Below, in pieces: positions 20,660 to 30,960 of a DNA stretch of 64,000 nt (its first letter is position 1; every line of letters begins with the position of its first letter). The notes under the pieces were generated by a model that worked only from the letters and a program-made list of their open reading frames with translations, searched no databases and was not told the DNA's origin. The position numbers and the translations under genes were made by a program. This DNA is from Nocardioides jishulii. Its GTDB lineage: Bacteria; Actinomycetota; Actinomycetes; Propionibacteriales; Nocardioidaceae. The stretch covers positions 310,001-374,000 of the forward strand of contig NZ_CP040748.1 of NCBI RefSeq assembly GCF_006007965.1. The letters are read 5' to 3'.

Positions 20660-21291
20660 GTGACCCCCACGCGTCCGACGTGACCCCGGAGCAGGACACC
20701 CCGGACACCGACCCTGCCGCCACGGCGGCGGGGTCGGCCCCGGAGACGCCCGTCGCCCCGGACGCCGCGCAGGAGCCCGCGGGCGCCTCCACGGAGGCGG
20801 AGTCGGGTGCCGAGGCGTCCGAGGGCGAGGCTGCCGAGGAGCTGCCGGTCGACCCGGCAGCCGCCGTGCAGGCCGAGCTCGACGAGCGCACCGGTGACCT
20901 GAAGCGGCTCCAGGCCGAGTTCCTCAACTACAAGCGCCGCGTCGACCGTGACCGGGAGCTGCTGGCGGAGAACGCCGCCTACAAGGCGCTCCTGCCCGTG
21001 GTCGAGGTGCTCGACACGGTGGCCCGGGCCCGCGAGGCGGGCGAGGTCGAGGGCGGCTTCAAGGCGGTCGTCGACCAGCTCGAGAAGGCGGTCGTCAAGT
21101 CCGGTCTCGTCCGTTTCGCCGAGCCCGGCGACCCGTTCGACCCGACGCTGCACGAGGCGCTGAGCAACATGGGTCCCGACCCCGACGTCGACGTCACCAC
21201 GGTGAAGCACGTGGCCCGCGCCGGCTACCGGATCGGCGATCGCGTCGTGCGGGCAGCCCAGGTGCTCGTGGTCGAGCCCGCCGAGGGCTGA
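20656..21291 (+). CDS. grpE: Nucleotide exchange factor GrpE
   Basis: 211 residues from GTG 20656, overlapping the dnaK stop by 4 bases. The first ~70 residues are a low-complexity acidic region (Ala, Pro, Glu, Thr). A coiled-coil follows ([19 protein letters not shown]) and then the GrpE beta domain with FDPTLHEAL and [15 protein letters not shown]. It promotes ADP/ATP exchange on DnaK. A 10-bp hairpin separates it from dnaJ. Confidence 0.95.
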
Positions 21292-21317
21292 TCGGCTCCA
21301 GCACCACCCGCGACACT

Positions 21318-21359
21318 GCGGTCCTCCCTCGCCCGCCTCGGCGAGCGGGGGAGGACCGC
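21318..21359 (+). other. Stem-loop between grpE and dnaJ
   Basis: GCGGTCCTCC (21318-21327) and GGAGGACCGC (21350-21359) pair perfectly, and CTCGCC/GGCGAG (21328-21333, 21340-21345) can pair inside. There is no T-run afterwards, so it is not a clear intrinsic terminator; it could set the dnaJ-hspR to dnaK-grpE transcript ratio or stabilise an RNA end. Confidence 0.5.
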
Positions 21360-21398
21360 CCCCGAACATCAACGCACTTCAGGAAGGAGGGCGAGCAG

Positions 21399-22565
21399 AT
21401 GGCAGCCACTGACGGAATGCGCGCCGACTGGGCGCAGAAGGACTTCTACGCCGTCCTCGGAGTCAGCAAGAGTGCCGACGCTGCGGAGATCAAGAAGGCC
21501 TACCGTCAGCTCGCCCGTGAGAACCACCCCGACTCCAACCCGGGGGACGAGGCCAAGGCGGAGAAGTTCAAGGCCGTCGCCGAGGCGTACGACGTCATCG
21601 GCGACCCCGAGAAGCGCAAGAAGTACGACGAGATGCGCTCCCTCTACGCCTCCGGCGGCGCCGGCGGTGGCTTCGGTGCCGGCTCCCAGGGCGGGTTCGA
21701 CCTCAACGACCTCTTCGGCGACCGAGCAGGACGCGGCGGCCCCGGCGGGTTCGGCGACGTCTTCACCGACCTCTTCGGGGGCGGCACCCGGCAGCGCGCC
21801 ACCCAGCGCCCGCGCAAGGGCCAGGACGTCGAGACCAACGCCACCATCAGCTTCACCGACGCCATCGACGGCGTCACCGTCTCGATGCGGCTGACCTCCG
21901 ACGCAGCCTGCGGCACCTGCCGCGGCACCGGCGGCAAGCCCGGGACCAAGCCCCACGTCTGCAACGTCTGCGACGGCGCCGGCACGATCAACACCTCGGC
22001 CGGCGCGTTCTCGATGAACGAACCCTGCCCCGCCTGCGGCGGCCGTCAGCTGCTCTACGACGAGCCGTGCCCCACCTGCGGCGGCTCCGGCCGCGGCACG
22101 TCGGCCCGGACGATCCAGGCCCGCATCCCCGCGGGCGTCAAGGACGGACAGAAGATCCGTCTCAAGGGCAAGGGCGGCGCCGGGGAGAACGGCGGCCCGG
22201 CCGGCGACCTCTTCGTCACGGTCAAGGTCGGCAAGCACCGGATCTTCGGCCGTACCGGCGACAACCTCACGATCGACGTGCCGGTGGCCTTCGACGAGGC
22301 AGCGCTCGGCGCCGAGGTCAAGATCCCGACCCTGGGCGGCGCCCCCGTCACGCTCAAGATCCCCGCCGGCACGCCCACCGGGCGCACCTTCCGCGTACGC
22401 GGCAAGGGCGTCACCCGCCGCGACGGCACCAAGGGCGACCTGCTCGCCACCGTGGTCGTGCAGGTGCCCGGAACACTCTCTCCGGCTGCGCGCGAGGCCG
22501 TCGAGGCCTATCGTGAGGCCACCGCTGACCGTCGGTTGAGGACGAACCTGTTCGAGGAGGGGTGA
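21399..22565 (+). CDS. dnaJ: Chaperone DnaJ (Hsp40)
   Basis: 388 residues behind a strong GAAGGAGG. J-domain with the HPD motif at 43-45, a Gly/Phe-rich linker (about 85-120), and four zinc-binding repeats: [24 protein letters not shown] and CPTCGGSG. The third repeat ends in RQ instead of the usual xG. A C-terminal client-binding domain follows. DnaJ delivers clients to DnaK and stimulates its ATPase. hspR follows with a 1-base TGATG overlap. Confidence 0.97.
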   Translation: MAATDGMRADWAQKDFYAVLGVSKSADAAEIKKAYRQLARENHPDSNPGDEAKAEKFKAVAEAYDVIGDPEKRKKYDEMRSLYASGGAGGGFGAGSQGGFDLNDLFGDRAGRGGPGGFGDVFTDLFGGGTRQRATQRPRKGQDVETNATISFTDAIDGVTVSMRLTSDAACGTCRGTGGKPGTKPHVCNVCDGAGTINTSAGAFSMNEPCPACGGRQLLYDEPCPTCGGSGRGTSARTIQARIPAGVKDGQKIRLKGKGGAGENGGPAGDLFVTVKVGKHRIFGRTGDNLTIDVPVAFDEAALGAEVKIPTLGGAPVTLKIPAGTPTGRTFRVRGKGVTRRDGTKGDLLATVVVQVPGTLSPAAREAVEAYREATADRRLRTNLFEEG

Positions 22566-23029
22566 TGAGCAGCTTCGGAGTGCCGTCGCCCGACGCGGCC
22601 GTCTACGTCATCTCCGTTGCCGCCGAGCTCACCGGGCTCCACCCGCAGACGCTGCGGACGTACGAACGGCTGGGCCTGATCACGCCCGTCCGTACCGGCG
22701 GCGGCGGTCGCCGCTACTCCATCCGCGACATCGAGCGGCTGCGGCAGATCGCCGACCTGACGGGTGCCGGCATCGGGCTCGAGGGCGTACGCCGGATCCT
22801 CGACCTCGATGCCCGGGCCACCGCCCTGGCGGAGGTCAACCGCGAGTTGCTGGAGGAGCTGCAGGCCACCCGTGAGGCACTGCGGCAGGCCCAGGCAGCG
22901 CTGACGGGCGAGCAGCCGACCGGTCAGCGGGCCGGCGGCCAGCCCAAGGGCGGCAGCAGCAACCGGCTCCCCGCCCTGCGCCAGAACGGCACGCAGTCGT
23001 CGCTCGTCGTCTGGCGTCGCCAGCGCTGA
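22565..23029 (+). CDS. hspR: Heat shock repressor HspR (MerR family)
   Basis: 154 residues from ATG 22565, whose A is the last base of the dnaJ TGA; GAGGAGG ends a few bases before. A MerR-type winged HTH is seen at about residues 14-85 ([31 protein letters not shown]), then a helical stretch and a Gln/Ser-rich tail. HspR represses the dnaK operon and clpB by binding HAIR sites; both genes carry one here (18701 and 28154), so the operon should be autoregulated. Confidence 0.95.
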   Translation: MSSFGVPSPDAAVYVISVAAELTGLHPQTLRTYERLGLITPVRTGGGGRRYSIRDIERLRQIADLTGAGIGLEGVRRILDLDARATALAEVNRELLEELQATREALRQAQAALTGEQPTGQRAGGQPKGGSSNRLPALRQNGTQSSLVVWRRQR

Positions 23030-23060
23030 GCGGCCCAGCCTCCGCGGAGCGGGGCAGGAA

Positions 23061-23594
23061 TCACAGGGTCTTGACGGACCCGAAGTCCCTCACGAGCGGG
23101 TAGGGCCGCACCGGTCGGACGGCGCCGCCCTCGGCGACCTGGATCAGGTGCTCGGCGATCGTACGGGCCGAGACGCCCTTCACGATGTAACCCCACGCGC
23201 CCTCCTGCAGGGCCGCCTCGGTCATGTAGGTGGCACTGATCGCGGAGCAGACGACGACCTTGGTGGTCGGGCAGTCCTCGTAGATCAGCGGGAGGATCTC
23301 CAGGCCACCGATCTCCGGCATGTGCAGGTCGAGCACGACGATGTCGGGCTGCAGCGTCTTGACCATCTCGATGGCGGTCTCGGCGTCGCCGGCGTCACCG
23401 GCGATCCGGAAGCCGGCGGACTCGAGGGCGACCCGCAGGACGAAGCGGACCTCCTCGTCGTCGTCGACCACGACCACGGACACCTGGTGGCCGCGGATGT
23501 CGCGCACGGTGGTCGGGCGGGCGTCGGCCTCGGGCTGGGCCTCGACGACCGGTGCAGGCGCGGGCGCCTGCTTGGCGCTGCGGAACAGTTTCAT
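23061..23594 (-). CDS. Orphan response regulator, receiver domain only
   Basis: 177 residues behind GGAGG. An Ala/Pro-rich N-terminal extension (~35 residues) leads into a receiver domain: acidic pocket DDD at 44-46, phospho-acceptor Asp89 in VVLDLHMPEIGG, Ser117 and Lys139. There is no DNA-binding or enzymatic output domain, and no kinase gene is nearby. Single-domain receivers act by protein-protein contact; the partner is unknown. Confidence 0.85.
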   Translation of the reverse strand: MKLFRSAKQAPAPAPVVEAQPEADARPTTVRDIRGHQVSVVVVDDDEEVRFVLRVALESAGFRIAGDAGDAETAIEMVKTLQPDIVVLDLHMPEIGGLEILPLIYEDCPTTKVVVCSAISATYMTEAALQEGAWGYIVKGVSARTIAEHLIQVAEGGAVRPVRPYPLVRDFGSVKTL

Positions 23595-23694
23595 GGTGGG
23601 TTCTCCTCCCCCTGGAGCCCGGTCATCCTGTCACGCGCACGAGCCGATTGTGGGGGGAATGCGGCGGCGCTACCTGTTCTTGGGGAGGAGCCGT

Positions 23695-25743
23695 CTAGAC
23701 GTCTCCGCGACCCCGCGTCGAGGGGTCGCGCTCGCCGCGCGAGGCGCGGTTCTCGGCGATGCGCTGGAGCATCTCGTTGTAGGCGACCAGCTCGGCGTCG
23801 TCGTCACGGTCCGCGCGCCGGTCGGCCTGCTTGGCGCGGCGGGTGTCGTCGCGGAACCACTGCGCGAGCAGCACGATCGCCACGAGCAGCAGCGGGATCT
23901 CGCCCATCGCCCAGGTGAGGCCGCCGCCGAGGGACTGGTCGGCCAGCAGGTCGGTGGCGTAGGGGCGCTGGATCGTCGAGTAGTACTCCGCGCCGATCAG
24001 CGCCGTCGTCGTCATCACGGAGATGGCGAAGAAGGCGTGGAAGGGGGCCACCGCGATCAGCAGTCCCAGCCGGCCCAGGTGCGGCAGCCGCTTCGGCAGC
24101 GGCGCCGAGCCGATCAGCACCTCGTAGTACAGGAAGCCGGCGAGCAGGAAGTGCAGCTCCATCAGGGTGTGGCCCAGGTGCACCGACATCAGCCAGTCGT
24201 AGATCCCGGTGAAGTAGATGGCGTAGAGGCTGCCGACGAACATCACCGTGGCGAAGGCGGGGTTGGTGACGATCCTCGACCACCGCGAGTTGAGGAAGGC
24301 CACCAGCAGCTGCCGTGGGCCGTCGCCGCCGGGTGAGTCCGGGCCGGGCAGCGCGCGCAGCGCGAGGGTGATCGGCGAGCCGAGCACCAGCAGCACCGGC
24401 GCCAGCATCGACAGCACCATGTGGCTGGTCATGTGCACGCTGAACATCACGTGCGACCAGACGCCCAGGCCGCCTATGGTGGCGAAGGCGACGGCAGCGA
24501 GGCCGAGGAACCAGGCCAGGGTGCGCGCCCACGGCCACGCGTCGCCGCGCCGGCGCAGCGTACGCAGCCCTAGCAGGTAGCCGACGGCGCCGAGGCCCAC
24601 GACGGCCAGGCCGAGGCCCGAGAGCTGCCACGTGGTGAGCATCCCGACGAAGGACGGCTCGGGAGGCATCGGGCCGCCGAGCAACCGCTCCGCCTTGGAG
24701 GTGTACGGCGCGCCGACCGGCGGCGGGGTGCGGGAGAGCGCCACGCCGAGGCCGATCGCCACCGACATGGCGGCGACCTCGATGCCGCTCAGGGCGGTGA
24801 AGCCGCGCCACGACGGCGCGGAGGCCGAAAGGGCACGGCGCAGGCGGGAGGCCACGACGCCGACCGCGACCAGCACGAGCACCTTCACCAGGGCCGCACG
24901 TCCGTAGCCGCTCGTGACGAACTGGGTGAGCCCGTCGAGCCGCACGTAGGCGCTGAGGAGACCCGAGGCGGCGACCAGGCCGAAGCACCAGGCGGCGAGC
25001 GCCGAGAAGCGCCGGGCAGCGCGCAGGCGCAGCGCGTCGTCGGAGCGCAGGTGCCACCACAGTGCGAGCACGCCAGCCGTCCACAGGACCGCGGCGAGCA
25101 CGTGGAAGCCGATGGCCACCACGGCCGTGGAGTGGCTGCCCGCGGAGGCCGAGTGGCCGGTGAGCAGCGTCGGTACGAGGGCGGCCAGGGCCAGCAGCAG
25201 CGCCAGCGCGGCGCGCCATGCGGTGGTGACGAGCAGGGTCAGCAGCGCGAGCAGGACGACCAGGCCGAGCTGCCAGGTCAGCGAGACGCCCTGGGAGAAG
25301 TCGGCGAGGAAGGTGGCGACGTCGTCCGGGCGTACGTCGGTGGCAGGCACCGCGAAGACGTCGGCCGTGGTCAGCCACATCTCGGCCAGGGTGAGCAGCA
25401 CCCAGACCCCGGCCGCCCAGCGGGCGGTGCGGGCAGCGGTGCGCTGGACGCCGACGAGCGGGTCGCGCAGCTTGACCGCGGTGAGCAGGGGGACGACGAG
25501 TCCGGCCGCCACCAGCACGGCGACCGCGTCGCCCAGGAAGGAGACGGTCGGCAGCGCCCAGGCGGTGAGGGGGCCGGCGTCGGGCAGGCCGGGCAGCGGA
25601 GCGGCGACGCCGCCCGCCGCGGCGAGCACGATCGCCATGACGCCCAGGCCGAGGGCGGCGACGGCGACGAGCCCGGCCAGCGGCCGGGGCGTCGAGCGGG
25701 GCGTGGGAGGCGCGGTGGCGTCGGGGGGAGCGGAGGTGGTCAT
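23695..25743 (-). CDS. CopD domain fused to CtaG-type cytochrome oxidase assembly domain
   Basis: 682 residues from ATG 25743, which overlaps the copC stop as ATGA; an upstream in-frame ATG would overlap copC and is less likely. The N-terminal half is a CopD-like membrane domain with many helices and conserved His residues (GFHVLAAVLWTAGVLALWWH). The C-terminal half matches the CtaG/caa3 assembly family (VHMTSHMVLSMLAPVLLVLGSP, MELHFLLAGFLYYEVL). Both domains are linked to copper handling. It probably takes copper from CopC and passes it towards cytochrome oxidase or the cytoplasm; that flow is inferred. Confidence 0.88.
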   Translation of the reverse strand: MTTSAPPDATAPPTPRSTPRPLAGLVAVAALGLGVMAIVLAAAGGVAAPLPGLPDAGPLTAWALPTVSFLGDAVAVLVAAGLVVPLLTAVKLRDPLVGVQRTAARTARWAAGVWVLLTLAEMWLTTADVFAVPATDVRPDDVATFLADFSQGVSLTWQLGLVVLLALLTLLVTTAWRAALALLLALAALVPTLLTGHSASAGSHSTAVVAIGFHVLAAVLWTAGVLALWWHLRSDDALRLRAARRFSALAAWCFGLVAASGLLSAYVRLDGLTQFVTSGYGRAALVKVLVLVAVGVVASRLRRALSASAPSWRGFTALSGIEVAAMSVAIGLGVALSRTPPPVGAPYTSKAERLLGGPMPPEPSFVGMLTTWQLSGLGLAVVGLGAVGYLLGLRTLRRRGDAWPWARTLAWFLGLAAVAFATIGGLGVWSHVMFSVHMTSHMVLSMLAPVLLVLGSPITLALRALPGPDSPGGDGPRQLLVAFLNSRWSRIVTNPAFATVMFVGSLYAIYFTGIYDWLMSVHLGHTLMELHFLLAGFLYYEVLIGSAPLPKRLPHLGRLGLLIAVAPFHAFFAISVMTTTALIGAEYYSTIQRPYATDLLADQSLGGGLTWAMGEIPLLLVAIVLLAQWFRDDTRRAKQADRRADRDDDAELVAYNEMLQRIAENRASRGERDPSTRGRGDV

Positions 25744-26339
25744 CGAGGCTCGCGCCGCCCCTTGGCCGTGCGTGCCACCAGCGCGGCGACGAGCAGGACG
25801 ATCACCAGGAGCAGCAGCACGCCGCCGGCGACCAGCCACGAGACCGACCAGGTGTCGTCAGTGCTGCCGGCACTGCCGGTGCCCTCAGGGGCATTGGGGT
25901 CCGTGGCGCTCTGCGACGGCGTCGGGTTCGGCACGCCGGACTCCGAGCCCTCGAGCTCGAGCGTGAAGCGCACCTGTCCCGTGATCGGGTGGCCGTCGGA
26001 GGAGATGACCCGGTAGGCGATGGTGTACGCCCCACCGGCCTGACCGCGCTCGACCGCCTGGCGCACCTCGTCACCGTCGACCTCGGCCTCACCCGTCTGG
26101 AGGCCGCCGCCGTCGGGGCCGGTGACGACGACGGTCGCCGGGCCACTGACCTGCTCGCTGAAGGTCAGCACGACCTCGGCGGGAAGCTCGGTGAGGGTGG
26201 CGCCGTCCTCGGGGGTCGATCCGGTCAGCCCGGCGTGCGCCTGGGCGGGAGCGGCGCCCAGGGCCATCGCCACCGTGACGAGTCCAGCGGTGAGGGCCGC
26301 GGCGAGCGCGGGCGCGACAGGACGGCGGGTGCGGGTCAT
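25740..26339 (-). CDS. copC: Copper-binding protein CopC
   Basis: 199 residues. A signal peptide ends in AQA before HAGL, so after cleavage the mature protein should start with His35, a known copper ligand in CopC. The beta-barrel domain follows (STPEDGATLTELP, ISSDGHPITGQVRF with a second likely ligand His), then a Ser/Pro-rich linker and one C-terminal membrane segment (about 168-190). It would hold copper outside the membrane and work with the CopD fusion encoded next, whose start overlaps its stop. Confidence 0.9.
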   Translation of the reverse strand: MTRTRRPVAPALAAALTAGLVTVAMALGAAPAQAHAGLTGSTPEDGATLTELPAEVVLTFSEQVSGPATVVVTGPDGGGLQTGEAEVDGDEVRQAVERGQAGGAYTIAYRVISSDGHPITGQVRFTLELEGSESGVPNPTPSQSATDPNAPEGTGSAGSTDDTWSVSWLVAGGVLLLLVIVLLVAALVARTAKGRREPR

Positions 26340-26478
26340 CGGTTCTCCCGGGGAGGGTGTGCTGGGCCTCCGGCCATGCTACGGAGGCGGGACCACCGCG
26401 TACGTCCTGCACGAGCGACCACCCGTCGAGTTGTGGCCACAGCCACATGCGACGGGCGGTCCCGGGAGGGGCGCGCGC

Positions 26479-28032
26479 TCAGCAGCCGCCGAAGGCTGCG
26501 CCCTTCTTCAGCCTGACCTTGGAGGTGGGGCGCTTGCCGTGCTTCAGGGAGTAGGAGCGGGCCCAGTCGACCTGCCCCTTGGCGCTGTCCATGGTCTTGT
26601 TGCCGGCGCCGACGAAGGTGAGGCGCAGCGTCATCGGGCCCTTGGGCAGGGCGGCCTTGGCGCGCACGGTCCCGACCGGCTTGCCGTTGAGGAACCAGGT
26701 GAGGTGCTTCCGCGTGACCTGGACGGCGACCGAGTTGGCGCCCGACGGCAGCGAGCGGAGCGTGCGGCCCCACTTCGTGCCCTTCGGGCCGCGTACGCCG
26801 AAGGTCAACGGCGATCCCGGGCCGCGGGACTCGCCGAGCACGATGCTGGAGGTGCCACAGGCGCGCGAGGCCTGCGCGACCGGGACGAGCTCGTAGCGCA
26901 TCGCGTACTTGCGTCCGGTGCGGGAGTTCTGGGTGGTCACGCCGCGCACCTCCCAGCGGCCGAAGCGGTCGGCGGCACCCTTGAGGGTGGCCGACGTGGT
27001 GCCGTGGGCGCCGTTCGGGGCGCTGCCGTAGCCGTCGCTCGCGAAGAGCATGCCGCCGTTGCGCAGGGTCACGCGGCCGGTGCCGGTGCTCGACTCGGTC
27101 CAGGTGCCCTTCGACCTCGACCCCAGTGACGGGGGCGAGGAGAGCGACTGGCCGTACTCCCACTCGTACCGGAACCGCGGGTCTCGGCCCCAGCCGTAGG
27201 TGGACCACGCGTGCCGGCGACCGCCGTCGGAGGAGGCGGTGGCGGTGGGGACGCCCTGCACCAGCCCTGCCGCGACGGCGGAGGTGGCCACGGCGCCCTG
27301 GCGGTGCGGGAAGCTGCCGTCCTTGACCCGGCCTGCCTTCGCGGTGACCTGGTGGGGGAAGGAAGCGGTCCGGCCGAGGTCGTCGCCGTGGGCGGTCCAG
27401 CGCTCGAGGCGTACGCGGTAGACGTCGCCGGCGGCGCGGTGGCGGGTGGTGAAGGAGGCGAGGCCGTAGGTGTCGGAGGTGGTCGTCTCGACGTCCTCCC
27501 ACACCGTGGGCGACACGCGGCGTTGCAGCGTCATCCTCCGACCGGTGAGCACCACCGACGGCAGGTCCCGGTAGCCGGTGTAGGCGCGACCCACGGTGTC
27601 GGCCAGGAAGGTGAGGTCACGCCCGACCACGCCGGGGGAGGTCTGGGTGAGGATGACGTCCTGGGTGCGGGCGTGGGTGAGCACCGCCGGGCTGGTGTGC
27701 TTGCCGGCCTTGACCCGGTAGCGCACCCCCCACATCGCGCCGGCACGAGTGGTGACCGAGAACGAACCGTCGGAGTTCGTGTGGCCCGCCGAGCCCGGCA
27801 CGTCGACCCAGGCGTCGCCGGCGCGGCCCGCGTGGCGCTGCACGACGAGGGCGCGGCGCCCGGACGTGCCGACGTGGCCGTCCAGGACCAGGCGTGAACC
27901 GCCGACGAACTTGTCGTTGCCGGGGGTGAGGGTGAGCGACGGGTCTGCGGCATGGGCGGGGGTGGCCTGCAGCAGCGTCACCGAGAGGACGGAGGCGGCC
28001 AGGGCAGAGGTGAGGCGGACGACGGTGTTCAC
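26479..28032 (-). CDS. Secreted protein with a C-terminal lectin/GH16-like fold
   Basis: 517 residues from GTG 28032. A signal peptide (VVRLTSALAASVLSVTLLQA, cut near AHA) is followed by ~200 residues of Ig-like beta structure and then a C-terminal region that resembles the GH16 family: RFGRWEVRGV, YAMRYELVPV, and VTRKHLTWFLNGKPVGTV. The catalytic E-x-D-x-x-E motif of GH16 is not visible, so it may bind rather than cut a polysaccharide. It lies opposite clpB, with 249 bp between their starts. Confidence 0.72.
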   Translation of the reverse strand: MNTVVRLTSALAASVLSVTLLQATPAHAADPSLTLTPGNDKFVGGSRLVLDGHVGTSGRRALVVQRHAGRAGDAWVDVPGSAGHTNSDGSFSVTTRAGAMWGVRYRVKAGKHTSPAVLTHARTQDVILTQTSPGVVGRDLTFLADTVGRAYTGYRDLPSVVLTGRRMTLQRRVSPTVWEDVETTTSDTYGLASFTTRHRAAGDVYRVRLERWTAHGDDLGRTASFPHQVTAKAGRVKDGSFPHRQGAVATSAVAAGLVQGVPTATASSDGGRRHAWSTYGWGRDPRFRYEWEYGQSLSSPPSLGSRSKGTWTESSTGTGRVTLRNGGMLFASDGYGSAPNGAHGTTSATLKGAADRFGRWEVRGVTTQNSRTGRKYAMRYELVPVAQASRACGTSSIVLGESRGPGSPLTFGVRGPKGTKWGRTLRSLPSGANSVAVQVTRKHLTWFLNGKPVGTVRAKAALPKGPMTLRLTFVGAGNKTMDSAKGQVDWARSYSLKHGKRPTSKVRLKKGAAFGGC

Positions 28033-28153
28033 AGGGGGATCCGTTCCCTTGGGGGGTCGGCGTGATCGGGGGGTCGGCCCTTTCAGGTTAGGACCAAATC
28101 TGGGTATGCGCGCCCCTTGGGCAAAAGAAAGCCACGTCACACGAATCGGTGGA

Positions 28154-28174
28154 GTTGAGTGGAACAGACTCAAT
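28154..28174. promoter_or_regulatory. HAIR operator (HspR binding site) of clpB
   Basis: GTTGAGT, 7 bp, then ACTCAAT matches CTTGAGT-N7-ACTCAAG at 12 of 14 positions; the outermost base pair differs on both sides. It lies 107 bp upstream of clpB. The divergent secreted-protein gene starts 121 bp away on the other side, so the site might affect both. Confidence 0.9.
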
Positions 28175-28281
28175 TTTCCTGACGTTGTGCAGAGTGAGCC
28201 GTCATCACGGCCACGGTCGACCCCACCTCCGGGTGGGGCGAGACTGGAACCAGATCCCGCCGGGACCCACAGGAGGACGCA

Positions 28282-30879
28282 GTGAGTCAGTTCGGAGCCG
28301 ACAAGTTCACCACCCGCAGTCGTGAGGCCATCGAGGCTGCCCAGCTGGCCGCCACGACCGGGGGCAACAGCCAGACCGAGCCCATCCACCTGCTCGTCGC
28401 GCTGCTGCGTGAGGAGGACGGTGTCGCCCGCAGCCTGATCACCCGTTCGGGCGCGGACGTCGCCGTCGTCGCTGCTCGCGCCGAGGCCGCGCAGGCTGCC
28501 CTGCCCAAGGCCAGCGGCAGCACGGTGCAGCAGCCCGGCGCCTCCGCCTCCCTCACCCGGGTGCTCGCCTCCGCGCTCGACCTCGCCTCGTCGATGAAGG
28601 ACGACTACGTCGCCACCGAGCACCTGCTCGTCGCTCTGGCGACCGTCGAGTCCAGCGCGGCGAAGGTGCTCACCGACTCCGGCCTGACCGCCGACGGACT
28701 GCGTGAGGCCGTGACGGCCGTGCGGGGCAACCGGCGCGTCACCAGCCAGGAGGCCGAGTCGACGTACGAGTCGCTCGAGAAGTTCTCCGTCGACCTGACC
28801 GCCGCCGCGGAGGAGGGTCGCCTCGACCCGGTCATCGGCCGCGACGCCGAGATCCGGCGCGTCATCCAGGTGCTCAGCCGCCGCACCAAGAACAACCCGG
28901 TGCTCATCGGTGAGCCCGGCGTCGGCAAGACCGCCGTCGTCGAGGGGCTCGCCCAGCGCGTCGTCGCCGGTGACGTGCCCGACTCGCTCAAGGGCCGCCG
29001 CGTCCTCAGCCTCGACCTGGCGGCGATGGTCGCCGGCGCGAAGTACCGCGGCGAGTTCGAGGAGCGGCTCAAGGCCGTGCTCGAGGAGATCAAGCAGGCC
29101 GGCGGCCAGATCATCACCTTCATCGACGAGCTGCACACCGTGGTCGGCGCCGGCGCGGGGGGCGACTCCTCCATGGACGCCGGCAACATGCTGAAGCCGA
29201 TGCTCGCCCGCGGCGAGCTGCACATGATCGGTGCGACCACGCTCGACGAGTACCGCGAGCGCATCGAGAAGGACCCGGCCCTGGAGCGGCGCTTCCAGCA
29301 GGTCTTCGTCGGTGAGCCCAGCGTCGAGGACACCATCCAGATCCTGCGCGGCATCCAGGAGAAGTACGAGGCGCACCACGGCGTGCGCATCACCGACGCC
29401 GCGCTCGTGGCCGCCGCCACCCTGAGCGACCGCTACATCACCGGCCGTCAGCTGCCCGACAAGGCCATCGACCTGATCGACGAGGCCGCCAGCCGGCTGC
29501 GCATGGAGATCGAGTCCTCGCCGGAGGAGATCGACCAGCTGCGCCGCAGCGTCGACCGGCTCAAGATGGAGCAGTTCGCGCTGGAGAAGGAGACCGACCC
29601 CGCCTCCGTCGAGCGCCTCGAGCACCTGAAGGGCGAGCTCGCCGACCAGCAGGAGGAGCTGCGCGCCCTCGAGGCCCGCTGGGAGCGCGAGAAGGCTTCC
29701 CTCGAGGGTGAGGGCGAGCTGCGCAAGCAGCTCGACGCGCTGCGGATCGAGGCCGAGCGCCTGATGCGTGAAGGTGACCTGGCCAAGGCCAGCGAGATCC
29801 AGTACGGCCGCATCCCCGAGCTGGAGAAGCAGATCGAGGCCGCCACCGCGGCCGAGCCCGCCACCGAGACGGAGAAGCTCGTGGGCGACGAGGTCGCGCC
29901 CGAGCAGATCGCCGAGGTCGTGGAGGCCTGGACCGGCATCCCGACCGGCCGCATGCTCCAGGGCGAGACCGCCAAGCTCCTCGAGATGGAGCAGGTCATC
30001 GGTCAGCGCCTCATCGGTCAGGAGGAGGCCGTCGGCGCGGTGAGCGACGCCGTACGCCGCTCGCGTGCCGGGATCGCCGACCCCAACCGGCCCACCGGCT
30101 CCTTCCTCTTCCTCGGCCCCACCGGGACCGGAAAGACCGAGCTGGCCAAGTCGCTGGCCGACTTCCTCTTCGACGACGAGCGGGCGATCGTCCGCATCGA
30201 CATGAGCGAGTACTCCGAGAAGCACTCGGTCTCGCGGCTCGTCGGTGCGCCTCCCGGCTACGTCGGCTACGACGAGGGTGGTCAGCTGACCGAGGCCGTG
30301 CGGCGTCGCCCCTACAGCGTGGTCCTGCTCGACGAGGTGGAGAAGGCCCACCCCGAGGTCTTCGACATCCTCCTGCAGGTGCTCGACGACGGCCGGCTCA
30401 CCGACGGCCAGGGGCGTACGGTCGACTTCCGCAACACGATCCTGATCCTGACCTCCAACCTGGGCTCGCAGTTCCTGGTCGACCCGACCCTGGACCCCGA
30501 GACCAAGAAGGAGCAGGTGATGAGCCTGGTCAGGGCCTCCTTCAAGCCGGAGTTCCTCAACCGCCTCGACGAGATCGTCACGTTCTCGGCGCTCACCCGC
30601 GACGAGCTGGCCCACATCGTCGACCTGCAGCTGGCGCTGCTGGACAAGCGGCTGGCGGTCCGCCGGATCACGATCGAGGTCACCGACGAGGCACGCGAGT
30701 GGCTCGCGGACACGGGCTACGACCCCGCCTACGGCGCCCGCCCGCTGCGCCGCCTGATCCAGACCGCCATCGGCGACCCGCTCGCGAAGATGCTGATCGC
30801 GGGCGAGGTGACGGACGGCCAGCGCGTCGTCGTCAGGCGTGGCGAGGACGGCCTCGACCTGGTCACCTCCGCCCACTGA
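28282..30879 (+). CDS. clpB: Disaggregase ClpB (Hsp104)
   Basis: 865 residues, usual length, from GTG 28282 with AGGAGG 5 nt upstream. Clp N-domain repeats, first AAA domain (Walker A GEPGVGKT), a coiled-coil middle domain (about 400-520), second AAA domain (Walker A GPTGTGKT, sensor and arginine-finger regions) and the small C-terminal domain. It rescues aggregated proteins with DnaK. The HAIR site upstream places it under HspR, as in mycobacteria and Streptomyces. Confidence 0.97.
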   Translation: MSQFGADKFTTRSREAIEAAQLAATTGGNSQTEPIHLLVALLREEDGVARSLITRSGADVAVVAARAEAAQAALPKASGSTVQQPGASASLTRVLASALDLASSMKDDYVATEHLLVALATVESSAAKVLTDSGLTADGLREAVTAVRGNRRVTSQEAESTYESLEKFSVDLTAAAEEGRLDPVIGRDAEIRRVIQVLSRRTKNNPVLIGEPGVGKTAVVEGLAQRVVAGDVPDSLKGRRVLSLDLAAMVAGAKYRGEFEERLKAVLEEIKQAGGQIITFIDELHTVVGAGAGGDSSMDAGNMLKPMLARGELHMIGATTLDEYRERIEKDPALERRFQQVFVGEPSVEDTIQILRGIQEKYEAHHGVRITDAALVAAATLSDRYITGRQLPDKAIDLIDEAASRLRMEIESSPEEIDQLRRSVDRLKMEQFALEKETDPASVERLEHLKGELADQQEELRALEARWEREKASLEGEGELRKQLDALRIEAERLMREGDLAKASEIQYGRIPELEKQIEAATAAEPATETEKLVGDEVAPEQIAEVVEAWTGIPTGRMLQGETAKLLEMEQVIGQRLIGQEEAVGAVSDAVRRSRAGIADPNRPTGSFLFLGPTGTGKTELAKSLADFLFDDERAIVRIDMSEYSEKHSVSRLVGAPPGYVGYDEGGQLTEAVRRRPYSVVLLDEVEKAHPEVFDILLQVLDDGRLTDGQGRTVDFRNTILILTSNLGSQFLVDPTLDPETKKEQVMSLVRASFKPEFLNRLDEIVTFSALTRDELAHIVDLQLALLDKRLAVRRITIEVTDEAREWLADTGYDPAYGARPLRRLIQTAIGDPLAKMLIAGEVTDGQRVVVRRGEDGLDLVTSAH

Positions 30880-30889
30880 CCGCGTACGT

Positions 30890-30925
30890 GTGCCGCACGG
30901 CCTCCTCCCGGAGGTCGTGCGGCAC
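30890..30925 (+). terminator. Terminator hairpin after clpB
   Basis: GTGCCGCACG (30890-30899) pairs with CGTGCGGCAC (30916-30925), and CCTCC/GGAGG extends the stem inside with a 4-base loop. It is a very stable hairpin 10 bp after the clpB stop, with no strong T-run, as usual in GC-rich actinobacteria. Confidence 0.75.
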
Positions 30926-30960
30926 CGGCGCGAGTTGGTCTCCCATGATGGAATGACCGC

